A DNA stretch of 15,718 bases from Phoronis ovalis. Taxonomy: Eukaryota > Phoronida > Phoronidae. The position numbers were made by a program, and so were the translations under genes. The number at the start of each line of letters is the position of its first letter. The stretch's first letter is position 1. The notes under the pieces were generated by a model. The model searched no databases. It was not told the DNA's origin and saw only the letters and a list, made by a program, of their open reading frames with translations. The stretch is taken from contig JAOXYB010026568.1 in NCBI GenBank assembly GCA_028565635.1, forward strand, positions 1-15,718. Reading direction: 5' to 3'. Positions 1-9,000 of this stretch are shown here, piece by piece.

Positions 1-2
1 TT

Positions 3-53
3 ACTAGTGCCATTGTTAGCAGCTTAATGCCATTCACAGAATATCGTATCCAG
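3..53 (+). CDS. Receptor phosphatase exon 1 in window (FN3 C-terminal strands, partial)
   Basis: Only the third forward frame is open, and it reads LMPFTEYRIQ, the classic FN3 'L-P-x-T-x-Y' strand. It ends CAG followed by the donor GTGAGT at 54. The true exon start lies before the window. Phase 0 at the 3' end. Confidence 0.85.
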
Positions 54-3000
54 GTGAGTTCTAGTTTCTGCATGGTCGTAAATTATTGGCAATTAAAAAT
101 GATGTGTTTTCTTTAGTACTGAATTCTAAATCAGAAGTTGTAGCAATCTGATAAAATCACTGACTTTCCTATTTACATAAAAGTTGTTCCATTTGCTTTA
201 CCACATAAAATATCTCTGGATTCTTTTTCATCAAAATAGATAGGAATGATAATGATAGCCTATTGTGTACTTGTTAGTTATTGATCAGATAAAGACACAA
301 ACAGTTGTTTTAATGAGATAAGCAGTTTACTAAAGCTTTGTCATAATGTGTGTCATAAGTGTAGTAAACGTTCTAGGTAAGAGCTAGCACTCAGATTGGT
401 TGGGGGCCCTATAGCAACCCACTTTTTGTGTATACTGAAGATGGCGTTCCAAGCGCCCCAATTGGATTAGAGCGATGGTACCGCAGTGAGACCTGTATTG
501 GTTTAGTTTGGCAACCACCTGAAACCAAAAATGGAGCAATCAAATATTATAAGGTATTTTTAGATAAACTAAAAAGTTCTATGATCGTCGCTGCAGTAAT
601 ATTTATAATCAAGACATGCAATTTAAAGTGAAATGTTCATTTGATAGTGAACTATTTAATAATAAATAAAATTATTTAAATTGTTTGAATTTTTTAAGTA
701 TTGTGCCCACTGAGAGTAGCCATAATTAATCAATGTAGTCAATTATATGTAAAAAAAAAATTTAATGACGTAAAAACAAATCAAAGAGATACATTGAGAT
801 ACATCTCTTGTATGTTGTATTTTTAAAATAAATAACAGCAAGTAGCTTGTTTCTAATTGCGTTTTTATAATTAATTTCTATAATGCCACTTGTGATTCAT
901 TCTTGATGACTTATTCATTTCAGATCACCCGAACAGAGAATCAATCCTATATTCTTGCAGATAATAATTTTCAAATTAGCATATTGGAAGTTGCTGGAAA
1001 TGTACTCAATATCACTGACTGCGACTTAAAACCAGCAACCCAGTACACATTTTCCATTAGTGCCAAAACAAGAGATGTCCTAAATCGATATGGAAGACCT
1101 ATATCAAAAGACTTTTGGACAATAGCAGCAGACCCAGTCGCACCACCTGAGCCGAAAGTAATGGAAATCAACTCAACTTCTATTAAAATTAGGATAAAAC
1201 CCACAGTGGTGGGAAATGGCACTGTGGTTACATCTTATAGGATTGGAGTTGAAAAAATCACTGGAAAAAGAAAACGCTCCTTTGAGTCATTTTCTGAACC
1301 TTACACCACTTTGTTCAGAAATAGAAGAGCAACTGATGATGTCATACCAGGATATATATCTGCGGAATTACCGCGAATACTGTTTGAACGAGAATTTGTT
1401 GTTGGTGATGAAGTAACATATAACGGATTTGAAAACAAAGCTTTAGAGCCAAAAACTGAATATGACGTTTTATATATAGTTGTTAGCACTTTAGATGGAG
1501 TTACAAAATATGCTTACACAGGACTTTCTCAAACTATAACCACCGATTCTAGAGTGGTGCTTGTACCAGATGGACAGGCTGCTGATCCTAATATCGTGTG
1601 GTACATTTTACTACCTATTTTAGTCTTGTTCATTATAATACTTGTCATTTTGATAGTTTTCCTTGTGTTCAGACGAACCCGTAAGAATAAATACGAGTTT
1701 AATGCGGGAGATAAAACTCAGGAATGGCTGGACTATTATCAAATGAACCAGACAAAATTTGATAGCACAGCAACTTTGAAATATGTAGGAAATTGGAGTG
1801 ACATTTATGAACTTGAACAACCTCGTTATGTAGTTCTTAATAGACATCAAATACCACCAGACGACGTTCATGTAAATGAGTTCACAGGTGACCCAGGTTG
1901 TATTAGTTTTGAACAAGAATTTCACCGTCTCCCACAAGGGCAAATTGAGCCATGGCAAGCTGCCCAGCGACCAGAAAATGCAATCAAAAATCGCTTTAAT
2001 CATTTGTTAGCATATGATCATTCCAATGTTATGCTAGATGACCCCATGCCTACTGGATCAGATTATATCAATGCTAATTTTATTGATGGCTACAAAAAAG
2101 AAAATGAATACATTGCAACCATGAGTCCTTTTAATGAGACAACAGTTAATGCATTTTGGCAAATGATCTACCAGGAAGATGTTTCACAAATTGTCATGGT
2201 AACTAATCTTGTTGATGATCATGTGATCAAATGTGTACAGTACTGGCCAGAAAACGAAACTAAGCAGTATGGCAATGTCATTGTGCAAATGACCGATATT
2301 GAAACATTTGCTAATTTTACTATCCGCCATTTTGAAATAACAAGATCATATCGTAATGTTGACTCTAAACAGGTTAGCCAGTTTCATTTTACTCGTTGGC
2401 CTCAACATGGATGCTTGGAGGACCCTTTGCCTTTTTTGGAATTTCGTTCCAAAGTTCGATCTCATTGTAGACTGACCACAGATGGTCCTGTTGCTGTTCA
2501 TTGTGGCACAGGGGTCAGCACAACTGGAGTGTACATAGCTTTAGATTCGCTACTTAAACAAGCAGATACTGAGAATAAGGTCAATGTTTGGAAATTTGTG
2601 AATCAAATGAGACAAAATAGAATTTATATGGTGCGAACATTAATACAATACGTTTTCATATATGATGCCTTACTTGAAAGTCTTATTGTGAAAGACCCCA
2701 TTTTGGATGATAATCTCAAACAGCGCTATAAAGAACTCACACGTGTCAATCCGGATACAAGACATTCCTACTTCAGACAACAGCTTCAAACACTACAGCA
2801 GTTTACACCATCGTTGAATAAGGAAGATTGTGTCGCGGCATTTAGTAGTTACAATGCTGATAAGAACCGTTTTCAAAATGTCACACCCCCTGAAGAACAC
2901 AGACCTTATCTACACACTGGATCATCGGATTATATCAATGCAGTGTTTATTGATGGGTATAAAAAACGTGAAGCATTCATTTTAACCCAAACACCTCTAA

Positions 3001-4127
3001 AGAATACAGTCACAGATTTCTGGAGCATGGTACATGAATATAACGTTCATACCATTGTAATGATGGATGATATAAATTTTCACGAACCATCATGTGCAAA
3101 TTACTTTACGAAAAAGGGTGCTAGTTTAATGCGATGTGATTCATTCATCATAGATGTGATGTCTTCGAGTATTGTTGATAATGTTACTGCTCATCATTTG
3201 AAGCTACACAAAGAAGGAAGACAAAATGGCCCAGGTAGAGAAATAAAACATTTCCAAATTAATGAAGCAGTTTTGTCTGAAACTAAGAAATTACCAAAAA
3301 CAGGGACGGCTTTATTGACTCTGATGGATTTAGTTGAACAGTGGCAGGATTCGTTAAGTGTCGGAAGTAAAACTGAGGAGCAGATATCCATCTGTTCACA
3401 TCCCATAGTGGTGCATTGTATGGATGGGGCAACAAATAGTGGAACTTTTGTTGCAGCATCTGTTGTGTGTGAACGGATGAAATGTGAGAAGAAAGTTGAT
3501 CTCTTCCACGCAGTAAAACATGTAAAGAGACGAAGACCTCAAGTAATTTTTACTCTTGTAAGTATATATGTTTGCTTAAATTTGTCTCTTCTGCTGGATA
3601 TAGCTTCACAAGGTGTGAACCGGGATGTTGTGTGGTTAATATCAATGTTTTCTACACCTGTTACTAGTATATCCATAGCCTTCATAGGTCAACATTAAGA
3701 GTTTCACCTGACATTTTTTCATAGAACAAAATAGCCACACTTACAACTAAAGTTTTCTTGAGGGATTGGAGATATAGGAGGGGAGGCTGAATGTCCAAAA
3801 AAATTGTGCTATTTTTATACCAGAAATAAAATAATATCTGTGGAACAATAAATGTATAACATGACTGCTGATAAATTTGATTGCAACTCACCCACTTGCC
3901 ACTATTATGATAGCATTAATAATTATTGCTAACAACAGTTAAAAACTTTCTTTCAGAACCAGTACAAATTTATTCATCGAGTACTATGGGATTACATGAA
4001 CATCAAGCTAAAAAGAAAGTTTCCAAATGGCACTGCAAGCACTATGGGAACCTTCAAGACTCAATGGCCGGAAAGTCTTAGCATTTCAGATCTGTATGAC
4101 AATTTAGACCTGTCCAATGAATGCTAG
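3..4127 (+). CDS. Receptor-type protein tyrosine phosphatase, 3' part of gene, predicted catalytically inactive (4 exons in window)
   Basis: The coding exons are join(3..53, 377..553, 924..3557, 3957..4127), all in phase 0 with GT-AG introns, giving 1010 residues; the 5' part lies outside the window. Window residues (1 = codon at nt 3): end of an FN3 domain 1-40, FN3 41-150, a membrane-proximal FN3-like domain about 150-290 with two basic cleavage motifs, a transmembrane helix 300-325 followed by RRTRKNK, D1 about 400-664, D2 about 693-968, then an acidic tail ending LSNEC. NxS/T sites occur in the ectodomain. The family dephosphorylates phosphotyrosine downstream of adhesion or guidance receptors. 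Here both CX5R loops lack Arg, so signalling is more likely by binding or scaffolding. D2 (VHCxxGxxxSGTF, then VCE and DLFHAVK) and the cleavable proximal ectodomain resemble type IIB receptors (PTPRK/M/T/U). A PTP69D-like or lineage-specific paralog is also possible, so no symbol is given. Family call about 0.97; subtype about 0.5. Confidence 0.95.
54..376 (+). other. Intron in FN3 region of receptor phosphatase gene
   Basis: A 323-nt phase-0 intron with donor GTGAGT and acceptor ttctag. It is AT-rich, and no other element was recognised. Confidence 0.85.
377..553 (+). CDS. Receptor phosphatase exon 2 (FN3 end and start of next FN3)
   Basis: It has 59 codons between the acceptor ttctag (371-376) and the donor gtattt (554). 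It starts VRASTQIGWGPYSN, the last strand of the FN3 begun in the preceding exon, then enters the next FN3 (P-S-A-P, later L-V-W and YYK). The frame has a stop (TAG) exactly at the acceptor, which supports this exon start. The first bases of the exon (GTAAGAG) themselves look like a splice donor (see findings). The pyrimidine tract before the acceptor is weak. Confidence 0.85.
554..923 (+). other. Intron in FN3 region of receptor phosphatase gene
   Basis: A 370-nt phase-0 intron with donor GTATTT and acceptor tcatttcag. It is very AT-rich with a short A run near 750-760. No other element was seen. Confidence 0.87.
924..3557 (+). CDS. Receptor phosphatase large exon 3 (FN3, membrane-proximal domain, TM, D1, most of D2)
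   Basis: A single 2634-nt (878-codon) exon lies between the acceptor ttcatttcag (914-923) and the strong donor GTAAGTAT (3558). It completes FN3 number 2, carries the membrane-proximal FN3-like domain, TM, juxtamembrane region, all of D1, the linker and D2 up to the end of the VKRRRPQ segment. D1 landmarks: KNRF (1986-1997), SDYINANFIDGY, YIATMSP, QFHFTRWPQHG and VHCGTG. D2 landmarks: SDYINAVFIDGY, FWSMV and VVHCMDGATNSG. No stop or frameshift interrupts it, which argues against a pseudogene. Confidence 0.95.
1266..1328 (+). other. Two basic proprotein-convertase-like cleavage motifs in the membrane-proximal domain
   Basis: The codons at 1266-1277 read K-R-K-R followed by Ser. The codons at 1317-1328 read R-N-R-R followed by Ala, an exact furin R-x-R/K-R consensus. 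They are 13 residues apart (window residues 191-194 and 208-211), about 90 residues before the membrane. Type IIB and LAR-type receptor phosphatases are known to be cut by furin-like enzymes in this part of the ectodomain and to remain as two associated chains. Confidence 0.7.
1593..1670 (+). other. Transmembrane helix of the receptor phosphatase
   Basis: The codons from 1593 give a run of about 26 hydrophobic residues (IVWYILLPILVLFIII and onward, rich in I/L/V/F) followed directly by the basic stop-transfer RRTRKNK (1671 onward). This fits a single-pass type I receptor, with FN3 domains outside and phosphatase domains inside. Confidence 0.95.
2397..2528 (+). other. D1 WPD loop and P-loop, both altered
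   Basis: The WPD loop is W-P-Q-H-G, with Gln (codon 2403-2405) in place of the general-acid Asp. The P-loop is H-C-G-T-G-V-S-T-T-G: Cys is kept (2502-2504), but the position six residues later that binds phosphate through Arg is Thr (2520-2522). The phosphotyrosine-loop Tyr is Phe (1995-1997), and the Q-loop Gln is Arg (MVRT, codon 2634-2636). Activity through the known mechanism is not expected. Confidence 0.93.
3411..3443 (+). other. D2 degenerate P-loop
   Basis: It reads V-H-C-M-D-G-A-T-N-S-G: Cys at 3417-3419, and Asn (3435-3437) instead of Arg at C+6. No WPD-like motif is seen in the expected region, which reads HFQINEAVLSE instead. Inactive D2 domains are common in receptor phosphatases, where D2 regulates or recruits partners. 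Confidence 0.92.
3558..3956 (+). other. Intron interrupting D2, with possible alternative 3' end
   Basis: A 399-nt phase-0 intron with donor GTAAGTAT and acceptor ctttctttcag. If it is not removed, the frame stays open for 46 more residues to TAA at 3696-3698, and AATAAA occurs at 3825-3830 and 3847-3852 before the acceptor. A shorter isoform without the last D2 helix and tail is therefore conceivable. Confidence 0.8.
3957..4127 (+). CDS. Receptor phosphatase terminal coding exon (end of D2, acidic tail)
   Basis: The acceptor is ctttctttcag, ending at 3956. There are 56 codons plus TAG at 4125-4127. It begins NQYKFIHRVLWDYM, the expected C-terminal helix of a phosphatase domain (family pattern QYKFxxxxxxxY), continuing D2 in phase 0. 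The tail is rich in Ser/Thr and acidic residues and contains SDLYDNLDL, a possible tyrosine phosphorylation or docking site (inference). Confidence 0.92.
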   Translation, partial: NQYKFIHRVLWDYMNIKLKRKFPNGTASTMGTFKTQWPESLSISDLYDNLDLSNEC

Positions 4128-4476
4128 CTTTGAAACATTGCCATCATAAAATCCAAGTTACTAAGATACTGAGTATAATTTATGGTCTGAATATGTTGGG
4201 AAAAGAATTTTCCAAGTATTCATTGTTATATAGTAAAGGTAAATTATTCTGTTGACCATATTCTGTGATGGAAAATTCTTAGTTTTCTATAAGAGGTGTA
4301 GGTTATGAAACTAGCTCAGATGATTTCGTGTACTGTGTGCCTTTGAGTGTAATATGAGATTATGAACTGCTACAAACAGTTTTATTTGCAAGTTTTGAGG
4401 ACTGAGGAGAAATGTGTGCCATATCTCAGCCTAGCTGTGGAACTTTTGTAAAATCATAAAAAGATGCATTATAATT

Positions 4477-4482
4477 ATTAAA
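4477..4482 (+). terminator. Candidate poly(A) signal (ATTAAA), receptor phosphatase gene
   Basis: ATTAAA lies about 350 nt after the stop and is followed by a GU-rich stretch (atattgtcttgc). It is the nearest plausible signal. Canonical AATAAA hexamers lie farther on at 5481-5486 and 5612-5617 and would give much longer 3' UTRs. Confidence 0.3.
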
Positions 4483-5480
4483 TAATTCTTACATATTGTC
4501 TTGCAACAAAGGGGTCCACAATTGCTCTTTTAATCTTTGATAAATGAAATGCCCATTCTTTTTTTTTTTACTTTTTCTTGTATCTTATGAAAAGGAAATA
4601 GTCCGACCAGTAGTTTCAAGTAATTAGAATACTTGAATACTTGTATATAGTAAAGTACAATTTGTATTTGTATTATTTTGTTTTGATACCTTTTAAAACT
4701 CGCCATTTTAAAGTAGAAGATGTTCCGTGAAGGGTCCCAAACACTCAGAACTGAAAACACCCTGCACATATTGTTAGCACTGTAAACAGAAGTTTACACA
4801 TCAGTAAATCATTTTTTTGCTTATTAAAAAAAAAAAATTATTTGCTTAAGTTTGTGTAATGGGACTACGTTTTCCAGTAGATATCATTCCATTTGTTTAT
4901 ATATGTGTAAAGTATTTTGTTGATGTTCGTAAACATATTTGTAAAAGATTGTTCATTTTTATATCCAGAATGTATTTTACTAAATGTACGTGTTTTACCT
5001 TAAAATTATTTTCGGCTGTGTACTCATTCCAAGTTACTTAAATGGTGCCTTTTAAAACTTTTTTTATGAATACTTCAGGTTTATTTCGAAATATACTCAA
5101 TTATTTTAAGCATATTTTATTCCCTATTAGATGTACAAAGTGTATAAACTGTTGAGCTGTTGAGTCTTTTCTACAACTGTTGATGTATTGATGTTGATGC
5201 GGGGTAAATTTAGATTTAAATGATGTGCTGATAGTCACTGGTTTTTGTTATCTGCATGTAATTTTGGTAAAGGCTTTTACAAGTATTTATTGATTTTTTT
5301 GTATAATGATTTGCTTAAAATTGCTGAATAATGATAAAAAAATATTGGTTCGTAAAGTTGCGATTTTATTGTATGTTCATCAAGTTTCATATATAATACA
5401 CAATTACTCTTGTGGATGGCAGACTTGACATAATAGCAAATTGCTATCCTAAGGATCGACATTTGAAAACATATGTTATA

Positions 5481-5486
5481 AATAAA
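5481..5486 (+). terminator. Candidate distal poly(A) signal (AATAAA), + strand
   Basis: A canonical hexamer 1.35 kb after the stop of the receptor phosphatase gene. It could end a long 3' UTR isoform, but the AT-rich background makes chance occurrence likely. Confidence 0.25.
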
Positions 5487-5980
5487 AAGAAGAAGACGCT
5501 TTAATTGTGGGATATCACTCTTTGACGGAAACAGTCGATGGTGTTAAAAATCCTTTATAGGAAATATTTAGAGATTTGTATTACTTGTTTCGACGATATC
5601 GCATTTAACTAAATAAACCATTTTTTACAATTGTTCAAAAAGTATTATGTTGACATACTTGAGCGTGAAATCCTAGAATATCACCCTCGATCTATGGCAT
5701 TACAGTCTTCTAGTGCTTGCGTCTAAATATTTTATAATATTCTTTTATCACTTCATCCTGCTGCTGTCTCCTAAGGTCATTGCTATAATTATACAATTTT
5801 GCAAACTGGTTTGAAATACCTTCACATGAATTTGTTTAAAAAGCGTTCCAGAATCAAGCTGCGCTAAATAATAAATTTTAAAAAAAACTTGCATTATATA
5901 ATTTTTATCACGTCACAACAGTTTTTTAGGAATGAAGTGTAGAGATAACGCAGTTGGCCGGCAATAGTGGATTTTTGCTT

Positions 5981-6067
5981 TTAATTTGACCACACAGAGG
6001 AGCAAGTGTCAGGTTGTGCTGGCAATGGTGTTGTAATAGCTGGAGGTTGAATACCATTCCAGTAACC
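5981..6067 (-). CDS. MOXD1-like terminal coding exon
   Basis: It has 28 codons plus TAA (5981-5983), starting GYWNGIQPPAITTPLP and rich in Pro/Thr. It joins in phase 0. The acceptor is ctattatag. No hydrophobic segment follows, so there is no C-terminal membrane anchor. An ATTAAA hexamer (complement of 5980-5985) overlaps the stop codon. No canonical AATAAA is seen on this strand within 300 nt after it. Confidence 0.85.
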   Translation of the reverse strand, partial: GYWNGIQPPAITTPLPAQPDTCSSVWSN

Positions 6068-9000
6068 CTATAATAGATTTAAATATATTACAATCGTGTG
6101 GAAATATCGGACAAACGAAACGAAAAATTATAAGCTAACACTAACGAATTGTCATTTTTTAAACTTACGATTAGCACTGTAGTCTCCATCCTTGCCGAAG
6201 GTGAAGAGTTCTGTTTGGAATACTGATAAGAGTTTTCGTTTTTTACTTCTGATAAGAATTTTTTTTTTAATTTGTTTTGGAAATCAAAATTTTAAAACAT
6301 ACACGTACACAAATCAATAGTGACTCGATTACATATTTTGATTTTTACTACTTACAGGAAATCGTTCTCCATTAGATCGATTGCACTGCATAGACAGTTC
6401 AGCGATGTTATACATTCTTTGTAGCCAAACGATGTTCCCTGATTTGGACCAGTCTATCGCTGAATAGTTATCCTTGTACGAATTACTGCGAGACGTGTCT
6501 GCATTATCAAAACTGCAACAAAAAAAGTCAATTACTTGAGACAGACCGGTTCAGAGTACCAATGCAAGAAAAATCATTATCTTGACGTGTAGTCAACGCT
6601 TGAACGTTTGTTTTTGCATTTTCTCGCAAAATCTTAATATAAACCTAAACCGCATACACTAACCACATAAAATAACCCTTTTGATCATCAAATTCGTATC
6701 TAGGTTGATTACTTAGATATAGTGAAGTGTAAATTGCTAGGATAAACACAACTAACCCTTTGCCACTGATATAACACTCCCTGTTATATCTCCTCTTAAC
6801 GGTCTATAATTTGAATGCACTTACTCTCTCATGAATTCAAAATATCCAGTCAAGGTAGCAGTATCGATAGAGCTTTTACATACTTCCAGGTCAACTCGCG
6901 GGTAATAATGAACATAGTTGACACACATTTCTTCAGAAATAGCCCAACCACCCTAAAAAGCATAATATTGCATACTCTCTCTTAATACAAGAATTTTATA
7001 ATAAATGTAATTAATATAATAATAGAAAAAGATCATTTTACGCATTAGATCTCGTGTACTCATACTAACGACTATTATTTCTAGATCTAGAACCAACAAA
7101 TGCATATTCAGTAGATCAATGCTGCGCTTTACGTATTCTATATAGCAGTCCCAGACAGCTACGCAGGCAGTTAGACCAGGCATGGTAAGGAAAGCGAAAG
7201 TAAGCTCGCGCAACTATTTTCTGTTTTAATGTTACATGCATGTGCATAGTTAGCAGCAGATTATAATTACACAGGATTAGCTTAAGGGTAGTGAAAACTT
7301 TTACAAATTTCATAAAGCTACAAAGCTTCATACTTAAGTTCGCCAAACGTGTTCGGCGTAGATCCAGAATAGTGTACCTGATAACATTACGAAGTTTGCA
7401 AGTTGACCTATGTTGTAATAAAAAAAGTAAAACTGCGCAACGCTTACCATTGTAACATTTCTCCTCCCAGTTGTTTTATAATCACAAGTTGTTATCAATG
7501 CGTCACCCTAAAACGGTAGATGAATACACTTTTAAACTAGAGACTAAAATTATTACTTCCGTGATACTGCACCAATACAGAACGACATTCGACACCGACA
7601 GACCAGGTCCTTCGGCTAAATTATCACTACGTGAAGTGTTCAGCAGATTTTGTCGACACTGTAAATCAGCGAATTCGATAGTTAACTTTTTAAAAATATT
7701 AGTTTACTGAAATCTAAAGTAAAATGGAACTTTAATTAATGTCACTGATTATACTATAGTAGCAGTATAAAAATTATACCGTACTGCGCAGAATATAGAA
7801 GCCAGTGTTTATATTGCAAAAAAATCAATGTAGTTGTAAAGTCTTCTTTTTCGTTTGTTACCAAATGACATAATATGCACTTAATTAATAAATGTTTTGC
7901 AGCGGTATGACGTAACAACTCACAGGTAAGATCCTGACCGGTCTTGGTAACCTTCTTATTTCTTGAAAATGCGGACTGTAATGATCATCCCTATTTAAAT
8001 CAGGTAATTGTACGCCTCCTCTTACATGTTTAGTACGAATCTTTCTTCCCGTGAGATGACTATGCAACTGCGAGGCAAATATGTTTATACCAACTTCTGG
8101 AATGCCCTGTGTGTATATAATTGAAATTATGAAAAAACGGGTAATTCCTACTGTGGTTAATCGAAGAAAAGTGATTTTGTTGTTTTACTTGTAATTTCAT
8201 AAATTCGAATGAACTGTTTTGATAAATAGTTACAAGTGGTCAATACCTATGACGATAACGATGAAAAGGTAGATGAAGAAAGAAGGAAAAACATGATAGA
8301 AATGACGATACAGATGGAGATGAGAATGGGAATAGAGGATGGGGATCATGATTGGGTGAGGGTGGGGATGGAAGTGGCGGTGATGAGGATAAACATGGGC
8401 ATAGACATGGACAAGATACGGAACATGATGTTCGTTATAATTAAGAGAAGGATATTGGCAATGTTTATAGATAAATGATGTCTAGATAAAAATGTATTTA
8501 TTTTTTAGATTATTATTTTGCATTCAATCGTTACCGTAGTTGTACATTCAGGTGTACAGTATCCGCTGACGTAGAATTTTTCCTGCTCAGGAGGAATAGC
8601 CATTTTCGGCGAATACTCTAGTCCCAATTCCATGCAACCAGCATCGTGTTGCCTTAGTTGAGATGTGTAGGTAAACATTAAACCTGAACTATCTACCCAA
8701 TCTTAAAAATAAAAAAGTATTTTTTAATCATTTACATGTAATAGTAGTGGAGTGAGCAGGCGATAAAGGAGGGAATGATCGTGTAAAGTCGTGAGAGAAC
8801 GTCCAGTTGATACTAGAGTAAAAATCTATTCCTTTACATGTTGTTAAAAAACTTGTCACGCTTTATAGAATCAGTCACTGAACCAATGTTGTCGTTTGTA
8901 TATATAAGACTTTGATAAGACAATGGAATCTGATGCTATCTTGTCTGTAAATGTACATGTCTTGACATGTAAGTAAGTATTGCGCTTTCCACGCATATCA

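Larger units (their letters stand above)
4128..5980. other. Convergent 3' untranslated / intergenic region
   Basis: About 1.85 kb of AT-rich DNA separates the stop codons of two convergent genes. Homopolymer tracts (T run 4559-4569, A run 4826-4837) and several candidate poly(A) hexamers on both strands are visible. No coding sequence or structured RNA could be supported. Part of it must be the 3' UTR of each gene, but the ends cannot be placed from sequence. Confidence 0.7.

Noticed and set aside
1620-2003. A 127-codon open frame antisense to the phosphatase D1 region
   Set aside because: It is a mirror of a highly conserved sense coding exon. The hydrophobic start simply complements the TM codons.
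3-4127. The possibility that the receptor phosphatase is a pseudogene because its catalytic residues are missing
   Set aside because: The frame is intact over 1010 residues, splice sites are good and fold motifs are conserved, so a functional pseudophosphatase is more likely than a dead gene.
4859-5041. A 60-codon + strand open frame in the 3' region
   Set aside because: It is AT-rich and hydrophobic by composition, lies after the stop of the phosphatase gene, and has no domain or splice support.
7278-7350. A tRNA-like box A (TAGCTTAAGGG at 7278) followed by a weak box B-like AGTTCGCC near 7335
   Set aside because: No acceptor stem pairing or cloverleaf could be formed and the spacing is off. 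This is not enough for a tRNA or SINE call.
8236-8478. An 80-codon open frame on the + strand with many Met, Asp and Glu
   Set aside because: It lies wholly within a purine-rich low-complexity tract inside an intron of the opposite-strand gene. The composition explains the lack of stops, and there is no domain.
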